From NCBI GenBank assembly GCA_944415565.1, contig CALYBQ010000001.1, positions 1 through 64,000 of the forward strand: DNA of 64,000 bases, read 5' to 3'. Shown one piece after another: positions 16,572 to 25,212 of this stretch. A program made the position numbers and the translations under genes. A model generated the notes under the pieces. It made no database searches and was not told the origin of the DNA. It was given only the letters and a program-made list of their open reading frames with translations. Origin of the DNA: an uncultured Rikenellaceae bacterium. GTDB taxonomy: Bacteria; Bacteroidota; Bacteroidia; Bacteroidales; Rikenellaceae. Each line of letters opens with the position of its first letter. Within the stretch, counting starts at the first letter, position 1.

Positions 16572-18413
16572 CTATTTTTCCGCAATCGCAGCGCCGTCGC
16601 CGACCACCAACGGCAAATACCTCTCCGATGGAGAAGCAACGAATCCGCCGAGACCATACTCGCTCCAACGCCTGTCCACGAGGTCTATCGTTTCGCGCGA
16701 ACTCGTCACGACATTGGGAACGCGCTTCGGCAATCCCTCCCTATACATCGATTTGGTCCTCGCGTCAATGAACATACGGTTTCCGGCAATCGCTATGTCC
16801 CGGCCGGGATCGGAATTGGCAAGGCAGAACCACAACAACTCGTAAGGGGTCAGCTCTCGAGCTTCCGAATCTACGGTCACGAAGAAATTCACACCTTCGA
16901 ATCCAGCCTCGGATGCGAACCGCTCCATATCCGTCTCTGCACCACGCCGGCATCCCACTACGACACACCCCCATCGGGCCGCGAGCGACGTATCAATGAA
17001 ATCGGCCCAATCCGGCACGACTACACTCTCCGGGATCACTATCCGCCGCTCCCCGTGTAAAACCGTAAGATCAACAGCCAATTTGCCGCCTTCGCCCACG
17101 GTAGACGTGACATGATCGAGAACGTCCAGTACGCCGCGAGCGAACATGACATCGTCCGGCAAGCTTACATTGCGTACCAACCGGGCAAGGACGGCCTCGT
17201 TCCTTATATCCTCGTCGGCCGAAGCCACGAGCAGCAACTTATTGAACATCATCTGTCCAGCGCCCCACATCGAAGCCGCCACTTTGAAAGCCTGACCGGG
17301 ATACGATCGCTCGATAGACATCACGGCCAAATTATGAGCCACGCCGGCGTCGGGCATATACAGGTCGCGGACCTCCGGTTGCATTACCAGACGTATCGGT
17401 TCGAGGAATATCTTTTCGGTCGCCTTGGCTATATACATATCCTCCTGCGGCGGAACACCGACCAGAGTCGCGGGAAAAACAGCGTCCCGCCTGTGGGTTA
17501 TTGCCGTCACATGGAACTTAGGATAATAGTCCTCCAACGAATAGAACCCGGTATGGTCGCCGAAAGGCCCTTCCACGACTTTATCTTCCGCCGGATCGAC
17601 ATAGCCCTCGATAACGAAATCACAATCCTCCGGCACATACAGATCGTTGGTAAAGCATTTGACCAACCTAACACTTTTTCGCCGCAGGAACCCTGCCAGC
17701 ATATACTCGTCTATACCGTCGGGCAGGGGGGCCGTCGCCGAATATGTATACACGGGATCGCCACCGAGACATACGCTCACCGGCATCTGCCGGCTGAGCC
17801 TCTTATAAGCCCTGTAATGACGCTCCCCCGTCTTGTGCATGTGCCAGTGCATCCCTGTCTCGCGCTCGCCCATCACCTGCATACGGTACATCCCGACGTT
17901 ACGCGCACCGGTTTCCGAATCGACCGTATGCACTAACGGCAGCGTGACGAATCGTCCGCCGTCATGCGGCCAGCATTTCAACACCGGCAGCACCGACATA
18001 TCCGCTTCATCCCCGACACGGACAATCTCCTGACACTTCCCGCGTCCCTTAGATGTACGCGGCATCCACCCCGACACCTCGCCTAACAACGGCAACATCT
18101 TAATCTTGTCACCCAGTCCATTCTTCGGCGAAAGGGCTTTACCTGCCATCTCCCCTATGCGTTCGCCGATATTGTCGAGACTATCCACACCCAACGCGAG
18201 TGCCATGCGTCGGTCCGAGCCCATCATATTCGTAAGTACCGGAAAGGCCGTCCCTGTGTTCGTAAACAAGAGAGCCTTGCCCCCGTCCGGACTTTTGGAC
18301 ATACGGTCGGTGATCTCGGCGATCTCCAATACGGGATCGACAGGAACGTTCACTCGGAGGAGTTCTCCGTTCTTCTCCAACAAATCTATGAAATCATGCA
18401 GGTCTTTAGCCAT
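16572..18413 (-). CDS. ubiD: UbiD family decarboxylase
   Basis: 613 residues from the ATG at 18413 (MAKDLHDFIDLLEKNGELLRV); the frame stays open further upstream but that part is not protein-like and would overlap the promoter. UbiD enzymes decarboxylate aromatic acids with prenylated FMN; in Bacteroidota the roughly 610-residue form is generally assigned to menaquinone synthesis. Typical segments are EGPFGDHTGFYSLEDYYPKFHVT, the following AITHRRDAVFPATLVGVPPQED and PDDVMFARGVLDVLDH. The prFMN synthase UbiX is not in this window. A TACTTTTG box lies about 23 bases upstream. Confidence 0.92.
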   Translation of the reverse strand: MAKDLHDFIDLLEKNGELLRVNVPVDPVLEIAEITDRMSKSPDGGKALLFTNTGTAFPVLTNMMGSDRRMALALGVDSLDNIGERIGEMAGKALSPKNGLGDKIKMLPLLGEVSGWMPRTSKGRGKCQEIVRVGDEADMSVLPVLKCWPHDGGRFVTLPLVHTVDSETGARNVGMYRMQVMGERETGMHWHMHKTGERHYRAYKRLSRQMPVSVCLGGDPVYTYSATAPLPDGIDEYMLAGFLRRKSVRLVKCFTNDLYVPEDCDFVIEGYVDPAEDKVVEGPFGDHTGFYSLEDYYPKFHVTAITHRRDAVFPATLVGVPPQEDMYIAKATEKIFLEPIRLVMQPEVRDLYMPDAGVAHNLAVMSIERSYPGQAFKVAASMWGAGQMMFNKLLLVASADEDIRNEAVLARLVRNVSLPDDVMFARGVLDVLDHVTSTVGEGGKLAVDLTVLHGERRIVIPESVVVPDWADFIDTSLAARWGCVVVGCRRGAETDMERFASEAGFEGVNFFVTVDSEARELTPYELLWFCLANSDPGRDIAIAGNRMFIDARTKSMYREGLPKRVPNVVTSSRETIDLVDRRWSEYGLGGFVASPSERYLPLVVGDGAAIAEK

Positions 18414-18435
18414 AAAGCATATTCGTGTATATTGG

Positions 18436-18443
18436 CAAAAGTA
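18436..18443 (-). promoter_or_regulatory. -7 box of ubiD
   Basis: TACTTTTG on the minus strand, 22 bases upstream of the chosen ubiD ATG. It fits TAnnTTTG and supports the 18413 start. Confidence 0.55.
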
Positions 18444-18662
18444 ACAAAATAATTTCCAATCGCCCCATGCAAACCGTTGCGGGATCACACTATACGGCCA
18501 TATTAACCGGCACAATATTCAATGTTTTTACGCTGTATGTGCAAACACTTGCATATTTTTCGATTTTTTAAGTATATTTGCAATCTCGAAACGACAACAG
18601 GCCGTACAACAATATGTATTTTCGCCGCGTTATTGTATCGGAAACAGGTTCAGAATCATATT

Positions 18663-18744
18663 GCCCGGATGGCGGAATAGGTAGACGCGCTGGTCTCAAA
18701 CACCAGTGGAGCGATCCGTGCCGGTTCGATCCCGGCTCCGGGTA
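18663..18744 (+). tRNA. tRNA-Leu (CAA anticodon)
   Basis: Acceptor GCCCGGA/TCCGGGT, anticodon arm CTGGT-CTCAAAC-ACCAG giving anticodon CAA, a long variable arm, and T arm CCGGTTCGATCCCGG. The CCA is not encoded. The 3' end is the attachment site of the element that follows. Confidence 0.95.
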
Positions 18745-18746
18745 CT
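18732..18746 (+). repeat. attL core
   Basis: CCGGCTCCGGGTACT, made of the T-arm/acceptor 3' end of tRNA-Leu plus two bases. An identical copy lies at 33128-33142. Confidence 0.88.
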
Positions 18747-18751
18747 TTTTC

Positions 18752-18796
18752 AAAATACCAAATAGCTGATTATCAACTATTTGGTATTTTTATTTT
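18752..18796 (+). terminator. Element-borne terminator behind tRNA-Leu
   Basis: A perfect 14-bp stem (AAAATACCAAATAG / CTATTTGGTATTTT) with a small inner TGAT/ATCA pairing and a T-rich tail. It lies just inside the element and replaces the chromosomal terminator now displaced to 33145. Confidence 0.8.
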
Positions 18797-18804
18797 GACC
18801 TCCA

Positions 18805-18828
18805 TGTCCGCAATTTGTCCGCATTTTC
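18805..18828 (+). repeat. Left copy of a 24-bp end repeat (integrase arm site)
   Basis: Contains two tandem TGTCCGCA units. The same 24 bases occur in the same orientation at 32982-33005, near the right end. Position and tandem design suggest arm-type binding sites for the integrase. Confidence 0.7.
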
Positions 18829-19256
18829 TATGAAGTCGGAAATTTTATCAAAAATTGCACAAAATCAAATTTTCGAGATTGGGGGCTTCTGTTATTGTCA
18901 ATTAAAATAAAGAAAAAAGGATTAAGACATCAATCTTAACCCTTCTCTGCCATATTGTCGGTAGCATTCTGCGCTATGTCAGCTATTTCTGCCAAAAACA
19001 AGTCGTTTTATCGTTGGCATACCTATTGATGTGGAAGTTTTTGCGTATTATTCTCAATCGGATAGGAGGTGGTTATGACATAACAGATTACAATTTAGCA
19101 TGGTGAATTGCTAACCCTGAACAACGATGGCTATGGGTAATGAAGAATCATATTCTCTCATTAAAACGGCTGCAAATATAGCGATTCACCTACAATTTTG
19201 CAAAAACGCAGAACAATATCTATGCCGAACCGCCATCATATAAAAACCATTTTTAT
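18829..19256. other. Left-end non-coding region of the element
   Basis: About 430 AT-rich bases without a credible gene. It includes a hairpin built on GATTAAGA/TCTTAA near 18920-18942 and a small inverted repeat TTAGCA/TGCTAA (19095-19114) upstream of the 323-residue gene that could be an operator. Confidence 0.4.
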
Positions 19257-20228
19257 ATGGGGAAAAATTTACATTTTAGAAGAATTCCCGACTATGTCGA
19301 ACAGGGAATTGAGAGAATAGAATCTCCATACATCCTTGTTGCAACTACATTGGTAGTTAAAGAAGAACAAATTAAGACAGGTGAATTTGAGCATCTTGGG
19401 ATTCAATTCATTGATAATAAGTTAAATATTTCGAAGGTAATAAGTCCTGAAAATTTGAAAGGACGGTACGCTAAACGAAATCTAAACGGATATGATATTG
19501 TGCACAGAGACCTCCCGAAAATTCACAAAACATATTCTTGGGAAGTGCCTAACTTCGGAGATCCGGATAAAGGTTATCACGAAATCTGTGTTACACGGCT
19601 GGTATATCAAAGGAAACATATCGCACCTAGGGAATGGTGTATTCGAGTAGAACTTTTAAAAGAAGAACATCTTGATGATGGTGTCCGATTGTTTACTTTT
19701 AAGATAACCGTCGATACGATTCTTTGTAAAACGGAATCATTGTTCCGAGACGATCTTTTCTTTGCTCTTAATTTATTGCAAGAAAATACTTTCTCATGCA
19801 ATGTTTTCGATGCGAAAACAACAAAAGAGGATTTTTTAAAAACTCGTTCAGTCGGATGGGAAATCTTTCCTGCCGGTAGTTTAGAGCGAGCTATTTGTTA
19901 TGCGACTTCTCAAATAGAGAAGACTGACGAAGTCAAAAAAAGAATTGAACATCGAGCTGAATTTCTTCAATCATTAAAACCAACAGAATATATTGTTGGT
20001 TTCGGCATGAACCGCCGATATTTTGGTGCTAAATTTAAAGATAATTTGGTTGTGTTTGAAAATATAGAATATGGTAATGCCATCTATATTTTATTCGATA
20101 ACTGGATGGAAATAAGCAAAATGAGCCGTATAGAAATCTTGCAACGAAAAGAAAAAGATTTCATTCGTTTGCCACATCGCAAGAACTGGGAACAAGTGTT
20201 AAGGCACAATTTAGATAAATTACGTTAA
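19257..20228 (+). CDS. Unrecognised 323-residue cargo protein
   Basis: A soluble protein with no signal peptide or membrane helix. I do not recognise a catalytic motif. The C-terminal part (FENIEYGNAIYILFDNWMEISKMSRIEILQRKEKDFIRLPHRKNWEQ) looks like a compact conserved domain and the N-terminal part is basic. Base composition is clearly AT-richer than the chromosome and than the element's mobility genes, which suggests separate acquisition. It has its own terminator (20294-20328), so it is not strictly co-transcribed with the helicase downstream. The accessory position beside a nuclease-helicase makes a defence role possible, but this is inference only. Confidence 0.75.
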   Translation: MGKNLHFRRIPDYVEQGIERIESPYILVATTLVVKEEQIKTGEFEHLGIQFIDNKLNISKVISPENLKGRYAKRNLNGYDIVHRDLPKIHKTYSWEVPNFGDPDKGYHEICVTRLVYQRKHIAPREWCIRVELLKEEHLDDGVRLFTFKITVDTILCKTESLFRDDLFFALNLLQENTFSCNVFDAKTTKEDFLKTRSVGWEIFPAGSLERAICYATSQIEKTDEVKKRIEHRAEFLQSLKPTEYIVGFGMNRRYFGAKFKDNLVVFENIEYGNAIYILFDNWMEISKMSRIEILQRKEKDFIRLPHRKNWEQVLRHNLDKLR

Positions 20229-20293
20229 GAAGTATTGAAAAGGCAGCCTTTACAATAAGTGTGTTCCCTATTTCCGTACTATAAAAAAATAGA

Positions 20294-20328
20294 TTTCACC
20301 CCATCCGAAGTCGGTATGGGGTGATTTT
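20294..20328 (+). terminator. Terminator after the 323-residue gene
   Basis: CACCCCAT (20297-20304) pairs with ATGGGGTG (20316-20323), flanked by A/T runs and followed by ATTTTAAC. Confidence 0.7.
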
Positions 20329-20410
20329 AACTTAATACAATAATATCATATTTATTATAGTATCGCTAAAACAATATTGGAGCGCGGCTTTTATAGTCAA
20401 TTTTAATGCT

Positions 20411-20418
20411 TACCTTTG
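20411..20418 (+). promoter_or_regulatory. -7 box of the helicase gene
   Basis: TACCTTTG matches TAnnTTTG; CTTT at the -33 distance is a partial match. A nine-codon frame (ATG at 20443, MGISKLEEY) ends at the helicase start and might couple translation. Confidence 0.5.
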
Positions 20419-20461
20419 TAAGGCAAACGGCTTTTAAATATAATGGGAATTAGTAAACTTC

Positions 20462-23400
20462 TTGAGGAATATTAAACAAAACCAAGAAAGTAGCTCTATG
20501 GCCCCGATGAATCCGACCCCGGATAATTATCCTGCAGAGTATGCTAGAACTATGGCCTTTAACAAGGCATTCAAAGATTTGCTGTCCCAAGACAAATTCA
20601 TAGCCCGAAGCGACTATGAGAACCTCGTTGAACAATATCGTGATTTATCGCAATCTTATGTAACGCTCGTACAATCGAATATACTAAACGAGTATGTTGC
20701 CAAGTATAATCTCGATATTGACGTCATAAACTATTTTCGTGCGAAGTTCGATGAAATGGCCGATCTTGCAACGGAATCGCCGACTATTCGAAAACATAAC
20801 GACGCTTATATTTCGCGACATATTGAATCTGAGAAGTCCTATCTCGACAACATACTCAAAGCCTGTGATCCGGCCATATCGCTCGATAGAGAGCAACGCG
20901 AAGTGGTGCTTTCGGAAGAGGATCATACACTGGTAATCGCAGGAGCAGGAGCCGGTAAAACGACCACGATCGCGGCCAAAGTGCGGTATCTCGTAGAAAA
21001 ACAAGGGATCGATCCGGATCAGATATTGGTTATCTCCTTTACCAATAAGGCCGTCGAGGAACTCCGAGGACGCATAAACGGCAATTTGGGAATATCTTGT
21101 CCCATAAGCACATTTCACTCCATCGGCTATACGATTTTACGTCAAGGGGAAGAGGAACGTAAAAAGATTGTTGAGGGCGGATATATGTACACGGTTATCA
21201 ATAATTATCTAAAATCGTCTGTGCTGCGTAATCCCGAGGTGGTAGACAAATTGATTCTCTTCTTCGGCTCCTATTTCACTGCTCCTTATGAGGGAGAGAA
21301 GCTCAACGAATATTTTCAGTTCGTCGCCAACGCGGACTGCTCGACCCTGAAAGGCAATCTGCACGAATACATTCAACGTATCATTGATCGTAAAACGCTG
21401 AAAACGCAGACGTTGAATAACGAGGTTTTACGGTCGATGGAAGAAGTGCGTATCGCCAACTTTCTATATATGTATCAGATAGAATATGAATACGAACCGA
21501 TATACCAGTATCCTATCCTTGATGCAAACAAACCCTACACGCCCGATTTTCGTATCAAGCAAGGCGATAAGGTTTCGTATATCGAACATTTCGGGATAAC
21601 CGAAGACCACAAAAGCAATCGTTATACGGAGGAGGAGTTGGAGCGATATGTCTCCCGAATCGACGACAAAAAGGAAGTGCATCGGAAACATAAAACCGAT
21701 TTGATATATACTTACTCGCAATACGCCGATGGACGGGACTATCTTCTTCATTTACGGGAGCTGCTTGTCGCGCATGGGTACGAGTTGAACAAACGTCCGA
21801 CGGAAGAAGTCTACAAAAAATTGGTCGAGACAGAAGAGAGCAAATACATCACACGCTTGACTTTTCTGCTCTGTACCTTTATCAACAACTTCAAGACGCA
21901 AGGCTACGGATTCGAGAAGTTCGCAGAGTTCAAGGCTGCGAATAAAAACGTCCGAACCAAATTATTTCTCGACATTTGCAAAGTTTGCTACTATGAATAC
22001 CAAAAAGTATTGGAGGAGCAGCATTGCATCGATTTTCAGGACATGATTAACGAGTCGGCCGAGTTAATTCGCCAAAAGCGTATCGACAAGGAGCAGCTCG
22101 ATTACAAATATATCATCGTAGACGAGTATCAGGATATTTCGCGGCAACGTTATAATCTTATCAAAGAATTGTCGCAGTTGTGTAATGCCAAAATCATGGC
22201 AGTAGGTGACGACTGGCAGTCGATCTATGCTTTCAGCGGCTCAATTCTACCGCTGTTCACCCGATTTTGCAAAGCCGTCGGTTATGGGCAGGAGTTGAAA
22301 ATCACACGCACCTACCGCAATGCACAGGAGATAATCGACATTGCCGGAACATTCGTACAGAAAAATTCGGCACAAATCAAAAAGGAGCTTGTCTCCCCGA
22401 AACGAATCACCAATCCGGTTATCATCTATCCGTATGTCGAAACTTTCGATAAAAGAAAAGAGCGGCCGGAAGGCGGCAAATATCACTATCTGGGAACCGC
22501 TGTAAACAAAGCTATTGAAGAAATATTGGAGTATAATGCGGCCGAAAAAAAATCCCGAATCGCATCCATCCTGTTGATCGGTCGCTATGGGTTCGACGCG
22601 AGGAATCTCTGCTATTCCAAACAATTCAACTACGATGAGAAAACGGGGAAAGTTTACTCGGTAAAATACGGAAACAAAATCAAACTCCAGTTCTTGACGG
22701 CCCACAGCTCGAAAGGTTTGAGTGCCGATAACGTAATTATCATTAACGCAAAGGATGAAATCTACGGCTTTCCGTCGAAAGTAGACGATGATCCAGTGCT
22801 GAACTTGGTCGTATCGAACGATACCTCGTATAACTACGCCGAAGAGCGACGGTTGTTTTATGTGGCACTTACCCGAACCAAAAACCGGGTGTTCATTGTT
22901 ACTCCCGAAAAACGCCCCTCGGAATTTATCAAGGAGTTGTTGAGCGATCCGAAAAGCTATCCCAATGTTACGCTGCAAGGAGAGTTGAAAACCGACCTCT
23001 CCATCTCGAACATCGTGAAAGATCGTTGCCCAATCTGCGGCTATCCGATGCAACTGCGGTGGAATAAGAATTATGGACTGCGACTATGGATTTGTACCAA
23101 CGATCAGGAAATCTGCGGCTTTATGACTAACGACAAACGCGGCGGTGAACTCTCCATTCAAAAATGCGATTGGTGCAAAGACGGGTATTTGGTCGTAAAG
23201 AAAGGGCGAACGGAATATATTTTAGGGTGTACGAATTATAAACCGGATAAGTCAGGATGCGGTCGGCTGCTCAGTCAGGAACATTATCGTGCATGGAGAA
23301 AGGATGACTTCGGCGTGGAAGATCTGTCGAAAGATAAACCTGCTTATTTCCGTATACCTGAATCTTCCACAGCGAATCCGCAAGCCCCCGAAATGATTCC

Positions 23401-23743
23401 AGTGAAAACGAACACCACGAGAAAAAGTGCTGCGGTACACACGATCGGTTATTCGGAACGGATGATCGAGAAAGACGGGTTCAAAGTGATTGTAGATGCA
23501 AATGGCGACATACTTACTGACATGCAACTGCTCGCCAAGTTGCGAACTCTAAGACAAACAATCGCACAAGAGAACGGAGTGGCAGCGTCTCGCATCATGT
23601 ACGATTCAGTATTGGTCCTTTTGGCGACGGACAGACCGCTGACCCGCGAAGAGTTTATCGATATAAAAGGAATCACTATCAGTACATACATGCGATTCGG
23701 CGAACGATTCATTGCTGAAATCAAGAAACACGTCGAATCCTAA
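20462..23743 (+). CDS. UvrD/helicase IV-like SF1 helicase with nuclease-like insertion, zinc ribbons and HRDC-like end
   Basis: 1093 residues from a TTG; the ATG at 20498 (12 codons later) is an alternative. Walker A is GAGAGKTT (about 161-168), Walker B IIVDEYQD (551-558), motif III GDDWQSIYAFSG and motif VI YVALTRTKNRVF. Between motifs Ib and II is an insertion (about 325-380) with EEVRIANFLY, YTPDF and YIEHFGI. This is the arrangement of PD-(D/E)xK-like domains in helicase IV (HelD) relatives, with His/Phe where Lys is expected. Two zinc ribbons follow the motor (CPIC and CDWC pairs, about 855-945), and the last 75 residues resemble HRDC. It likely unwinds DNA and may cleave it. Monocistronic with its own promoter and a strong terminator. 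As cargo of a mobile element, a defence or DNA-processing role is plausible. Confidence 0.85.
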   Translation: MRNIKQNQESSSMAPMNPTPDNYPAEYARTMAFNKAFKDLLSQDKFIARSDYENLVEQYRDLSQSYVTLVQSNILNEYVAKYNLDIDVINYFRAKFDEMADLATESPTIRKHNDAYISRHIESEKSYLDNILKACDPAISLDREQREVVLSEEDHTLVIAGAGAGKTTTIAAKVRYLVEKQGIDPDQILVISFTNKAVEELRGRINGNLGISCPISTFHSIGYTILRQGEEERKKIVEGGYMYTVINNYLKSSVLRNPEVVDKLILFFGSYFTAPYEGEKLNEYFQFVANADCSTLKGNLHEYIQRIIDRKTLKTQTLNNEVLRSMEEVRIANFLYMYQIEYEYEPIYQYPILDANKPYTPDFRIKQGDKVSYIEHFGITEDHKSNRYTEEELERYVSRIDDKKEVHRKHKTDLIYTYSQYADGRDYLLHLRELLVAHGYELNKRPTEEVYKKLVETEESKYITRLTFLLCTFINNFKTQGYGFEKFAEFKAANKNVRTKLFLDICKVCYYEYQKVLEEQHCIDFQDMINESAELIRQKRIDKEQLDYKYIIVDEYQDISRQRYNLIKELSQLCNAKIMAVGDDWQSIYAFSGSILPLFTRFCKAVGYGQELKITRTYRNAQEIIDIAGTFVQKNSAQIKKELVSPKRITNPVIIYPYVETFDKRKERPEGGKYHYLGTAVNKAIEEILEYNAAEKKSRIASILLIGRYGFDARNLCYSKQFNYDEKTGKVYSVKYGNKIKLQFLTAHSSKGLSADNVIIINAKDEIYGFPSKVDDDPVLNLVVSNDTSYNYAEERRLFYVALTRTKNRVFIVTPEKRPSEFIKELLSDPKSYPNVTLQGELKTDLSISNIVKDRCPICGYPMQLRWNKNYGLRLWICTNDQEICGFMTNDKRGGELSIQKCDWCKDGYLVVKKGRTEYILGCTNYKPDKSGCGRLLSQEHYRAWRKDDFGVEDLSKDKPAYFRIPESSTANPQAPEMIPVKTNTTRKSAAVHTIGYSERMIEKDGFKVIVDANGDILTDMQLLAKLRTLRQTIAQENGVAASRIMYDSVLVLLATDRPLTREEFIDIKGITISTYMRFGERFIAEIKKHVES

Positions 23744-23747
23744 TTAC

Positions 23748-23782
23748 AGAAAAAGCGATGCGTTATACGCATCGCTTTTTCT
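23748..23782. terminator. Bidirectional terminator after the helicase gene
   Basis: Perfect 16-bp stem (AGAAAAAGCGATGCGT / ACGCATCGCTTTTTCT) with a 3-base loop. It is 5 bases after the helicase stop and also serves the convergent secreted-protein gene. Confidence 0.92.
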
Positions 23783-23796
23783 ACATGAATAAAATG

Positions 23797-24381
23797 CTAC
23801 AAATCATCCATTGCCGCAGAACGAACCGTATCCGTATTTATTTTGTCATAGTATTTGAGTAAAACGAAACACTGCCCGAAGTCTCCTTTCTGCAAAGATA
23901 ATTGGATGTCGCCTTTAGTCGTCTCAAAGGTTGTGTACCAAGTACAGCGATCCATCATCAGTTCATGCAATTTTTCATTGTTCGTATTCGGGTTGGTTCT
24001 CCCTTGAAACTGCTCCACAACCTCAGTCGGTTCGCTGTATTTTTGAGTTAACATGGATTTAAGATGGTCATAATCTCTTTCCAGCGAGCTCCAATCATCG
24101 TGCGAGGGAAATATTACACCGATTGTGCTGACTACATTTACAGCTTTCAGCGTGGAAACGCCTACCGTACAACTCTTGAAGCCTGCGAAATCGCCTTGCA
24201 GAATAGCTGTACCGTCCTGCGTCCCAAGATACGAAAACCCGGCAGCTTTCATTTTCGACACATATTCATTAAGAGTTCCGTCAATAGGTACTCCTTTGAA
24301 AGATAGATGTTCCGATTTGTCTTGCGCCAATGAAATAAGAATTGTATTTGCAAAAAGCAATAAAAAGATTAACCGTTTCAT
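23797..24381 (-). CDS. Secreted protein of unknown function
   Basis: 194 residues from the ATG at 24381 (MKRLIFLLLFANTILISLAQ, a signal peptide); the frame continues upstream without a protein-like sequence. The mature part (HLSFKGVPIDGTLNEYVSKMKAAGF...) contains two related-looking segments and no recognised motif. It is 22 bases downstream of the lipoprotein gene, with which it forms an operon. AT-rich like other cargo. Confidence 0.75.
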   Translation of the reverse strand: MKRLIFLLLFANTILISLAQDKSEHLSFKGVPIDGTLNEYVSKMKAAGFSYLGTQDGTAILQGDFAGFKSCTVGVSTLKAVNVVSTIGVIFPSHDDWSSLERDYDHLKSMLTQKYSEPTEVVEQFQGRTNPNTNNEKLHELMMDRCTWYTTFETTKGDIQLSLQKGDFGQCFVLLKYYDKINTDTVRSAAMDDL

Positions 24382-24403
24382 AATAAGATAGTTTGAATTA
24401 TTT

Positions 24404-24898
24404 TTATTTTGCGAATAAACCATCTAATGCGCGCATTATCGCTTGACGAATATCGTCCGCTTCGGTAGAACCCTGGCCCTCTGCGGTACAGGAGCAAAAT
24501 ATTTCGTGTGTATACGCCGATATGAATTGGATCGTTACTTCTATTGTGTAACCTAATCCTCGGTTTCGTCTGCCGCTTTCACCATAGTTTACAATTAACG
24601 TTTCCTTTGTTAATTCGGAATTCAGTTCGGGTAATATTACATATCCTTTTTGAATCAGTATGCCTGCAATGACATCGCAGGGATTGACGCTTTTGGTCGT
24701 CGATGATCCGTAGATTCCATATTGTCCTCCGTAGGTGCTTCCCGTGCTGGACGTTAATTCCTTAGTCGGTGAAATGTAAACATATTTGAACATTTCAATC
24801 GGAGAATTTTTTACAATTACTGGAGTTCTGAGTGGAGCACAAGCATTCATCGATAAGATGATGCAAATCACCAAAGCCAATTTTTTAAGAGTGTACAT
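24404..24898 (-). CDS. Lipoprotein of unknown function
   Basis: 164 residues from the ATG at 24898 (MYTLKKLALVICIILSMNAC): a lipoprotein signal peptide with the Cys at residue 20. The mature part has a Gly/Ser/Thr/Tyr-rich stretch (TGSTYGGQYGIYGSSTT) and a predicted alpha/beta segment (VIAGILIQKGYVILPELNSE). I do not know the family. First gene of a two-gene operon, preceded by a long hairpin leader. Confidence 0.75.
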   Translation of the reverse strand: MYTLKKLALVICIILSMNACAPLRTPVIVKNSPIEMFKYVYISPTKELTSSTGSTYGGQYGIYGSSTTKSVNPCDVIAGILIQKGYVILPELNSELTKETLIVNYGESGRRNRGLGYTIEVTIQFISAYTHEIFCSCTAEGQGSTEADDIRQAIMRALDGLFAK

Positions 24899-24975
24899 AT
24901 GCAATCTGTTTTGTTCTCCAGCTACCACAAGAACCTTTATAAAACACGAAGCGTGGAGCTGCAATGCCACATTCT

Positions 24976-25097
24976 AAGTCGGAGGTCGTAGGAATAACCT
25001 TTATTCAGAGATATGGTAATAGCAGCCCACGCTATACGCGTGAGAACCATTACGCCTTTCTCTCTGAATAGTCTTGAATTTCCTACGTTCCCGACTT
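24976..25097 (-). ncRNA. Long hairpin RNA or leader before the lipoprotein gene
   Basis: A 122-base imperfect inverted repeat. AAGTCGG (24976-24982), CGTAGGAA (24987-24994) and TATTCAGAGA (25002-25011) pair in order with CCGACTT (25091-25097), TTCCTACG (25080-25087) and TCTCTGAATA (25061-25070), and a CACGC/GCGTG hairpin (25028-25042) sits at the apex. A TACTTTTG box at 25157-25164 would start a transcript that runs through the hairpin into the lipoprotein gene. A 71-codon TTG-started frame crosses it but does not look like a protein. Confidence 0.6.
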
Positions 25098-25156
25098 CGA
25101 GATAAGCATAACGCTTCTTTTCATATGTCTGGAAGGAGTTGTCTCTATCCAAATAA

Positions 25157-25164
25157 CAAAAGTA
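25157..25164 (-). promoter_or_regulatory. -7 box before the hairpin leader
   Basis: TACTTTTG on the minus strand; start expected near 25151, giving a 5' leader of about 250 bases before the lipoprotein ATG. Confidence 0.5.
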
Positions 25165-25212
25165 ATGAAAAACTTCGTTCCACTCGAGTATTTATAATAC
25201 ATTCTATAAATT

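Noticed and set aside
18414..18515. N-terminal extension of UbiD
   Set aside because: It is not protein-like and overlaps the TACTTTTG promoter; MAKDL at 18413 is the family start.
24937..25152. 71-codon minus-strand TTG-started frame
   Set aside because: It runs through the long hairpin and ends in unlikely sequence; the RNA structure explains the region better.
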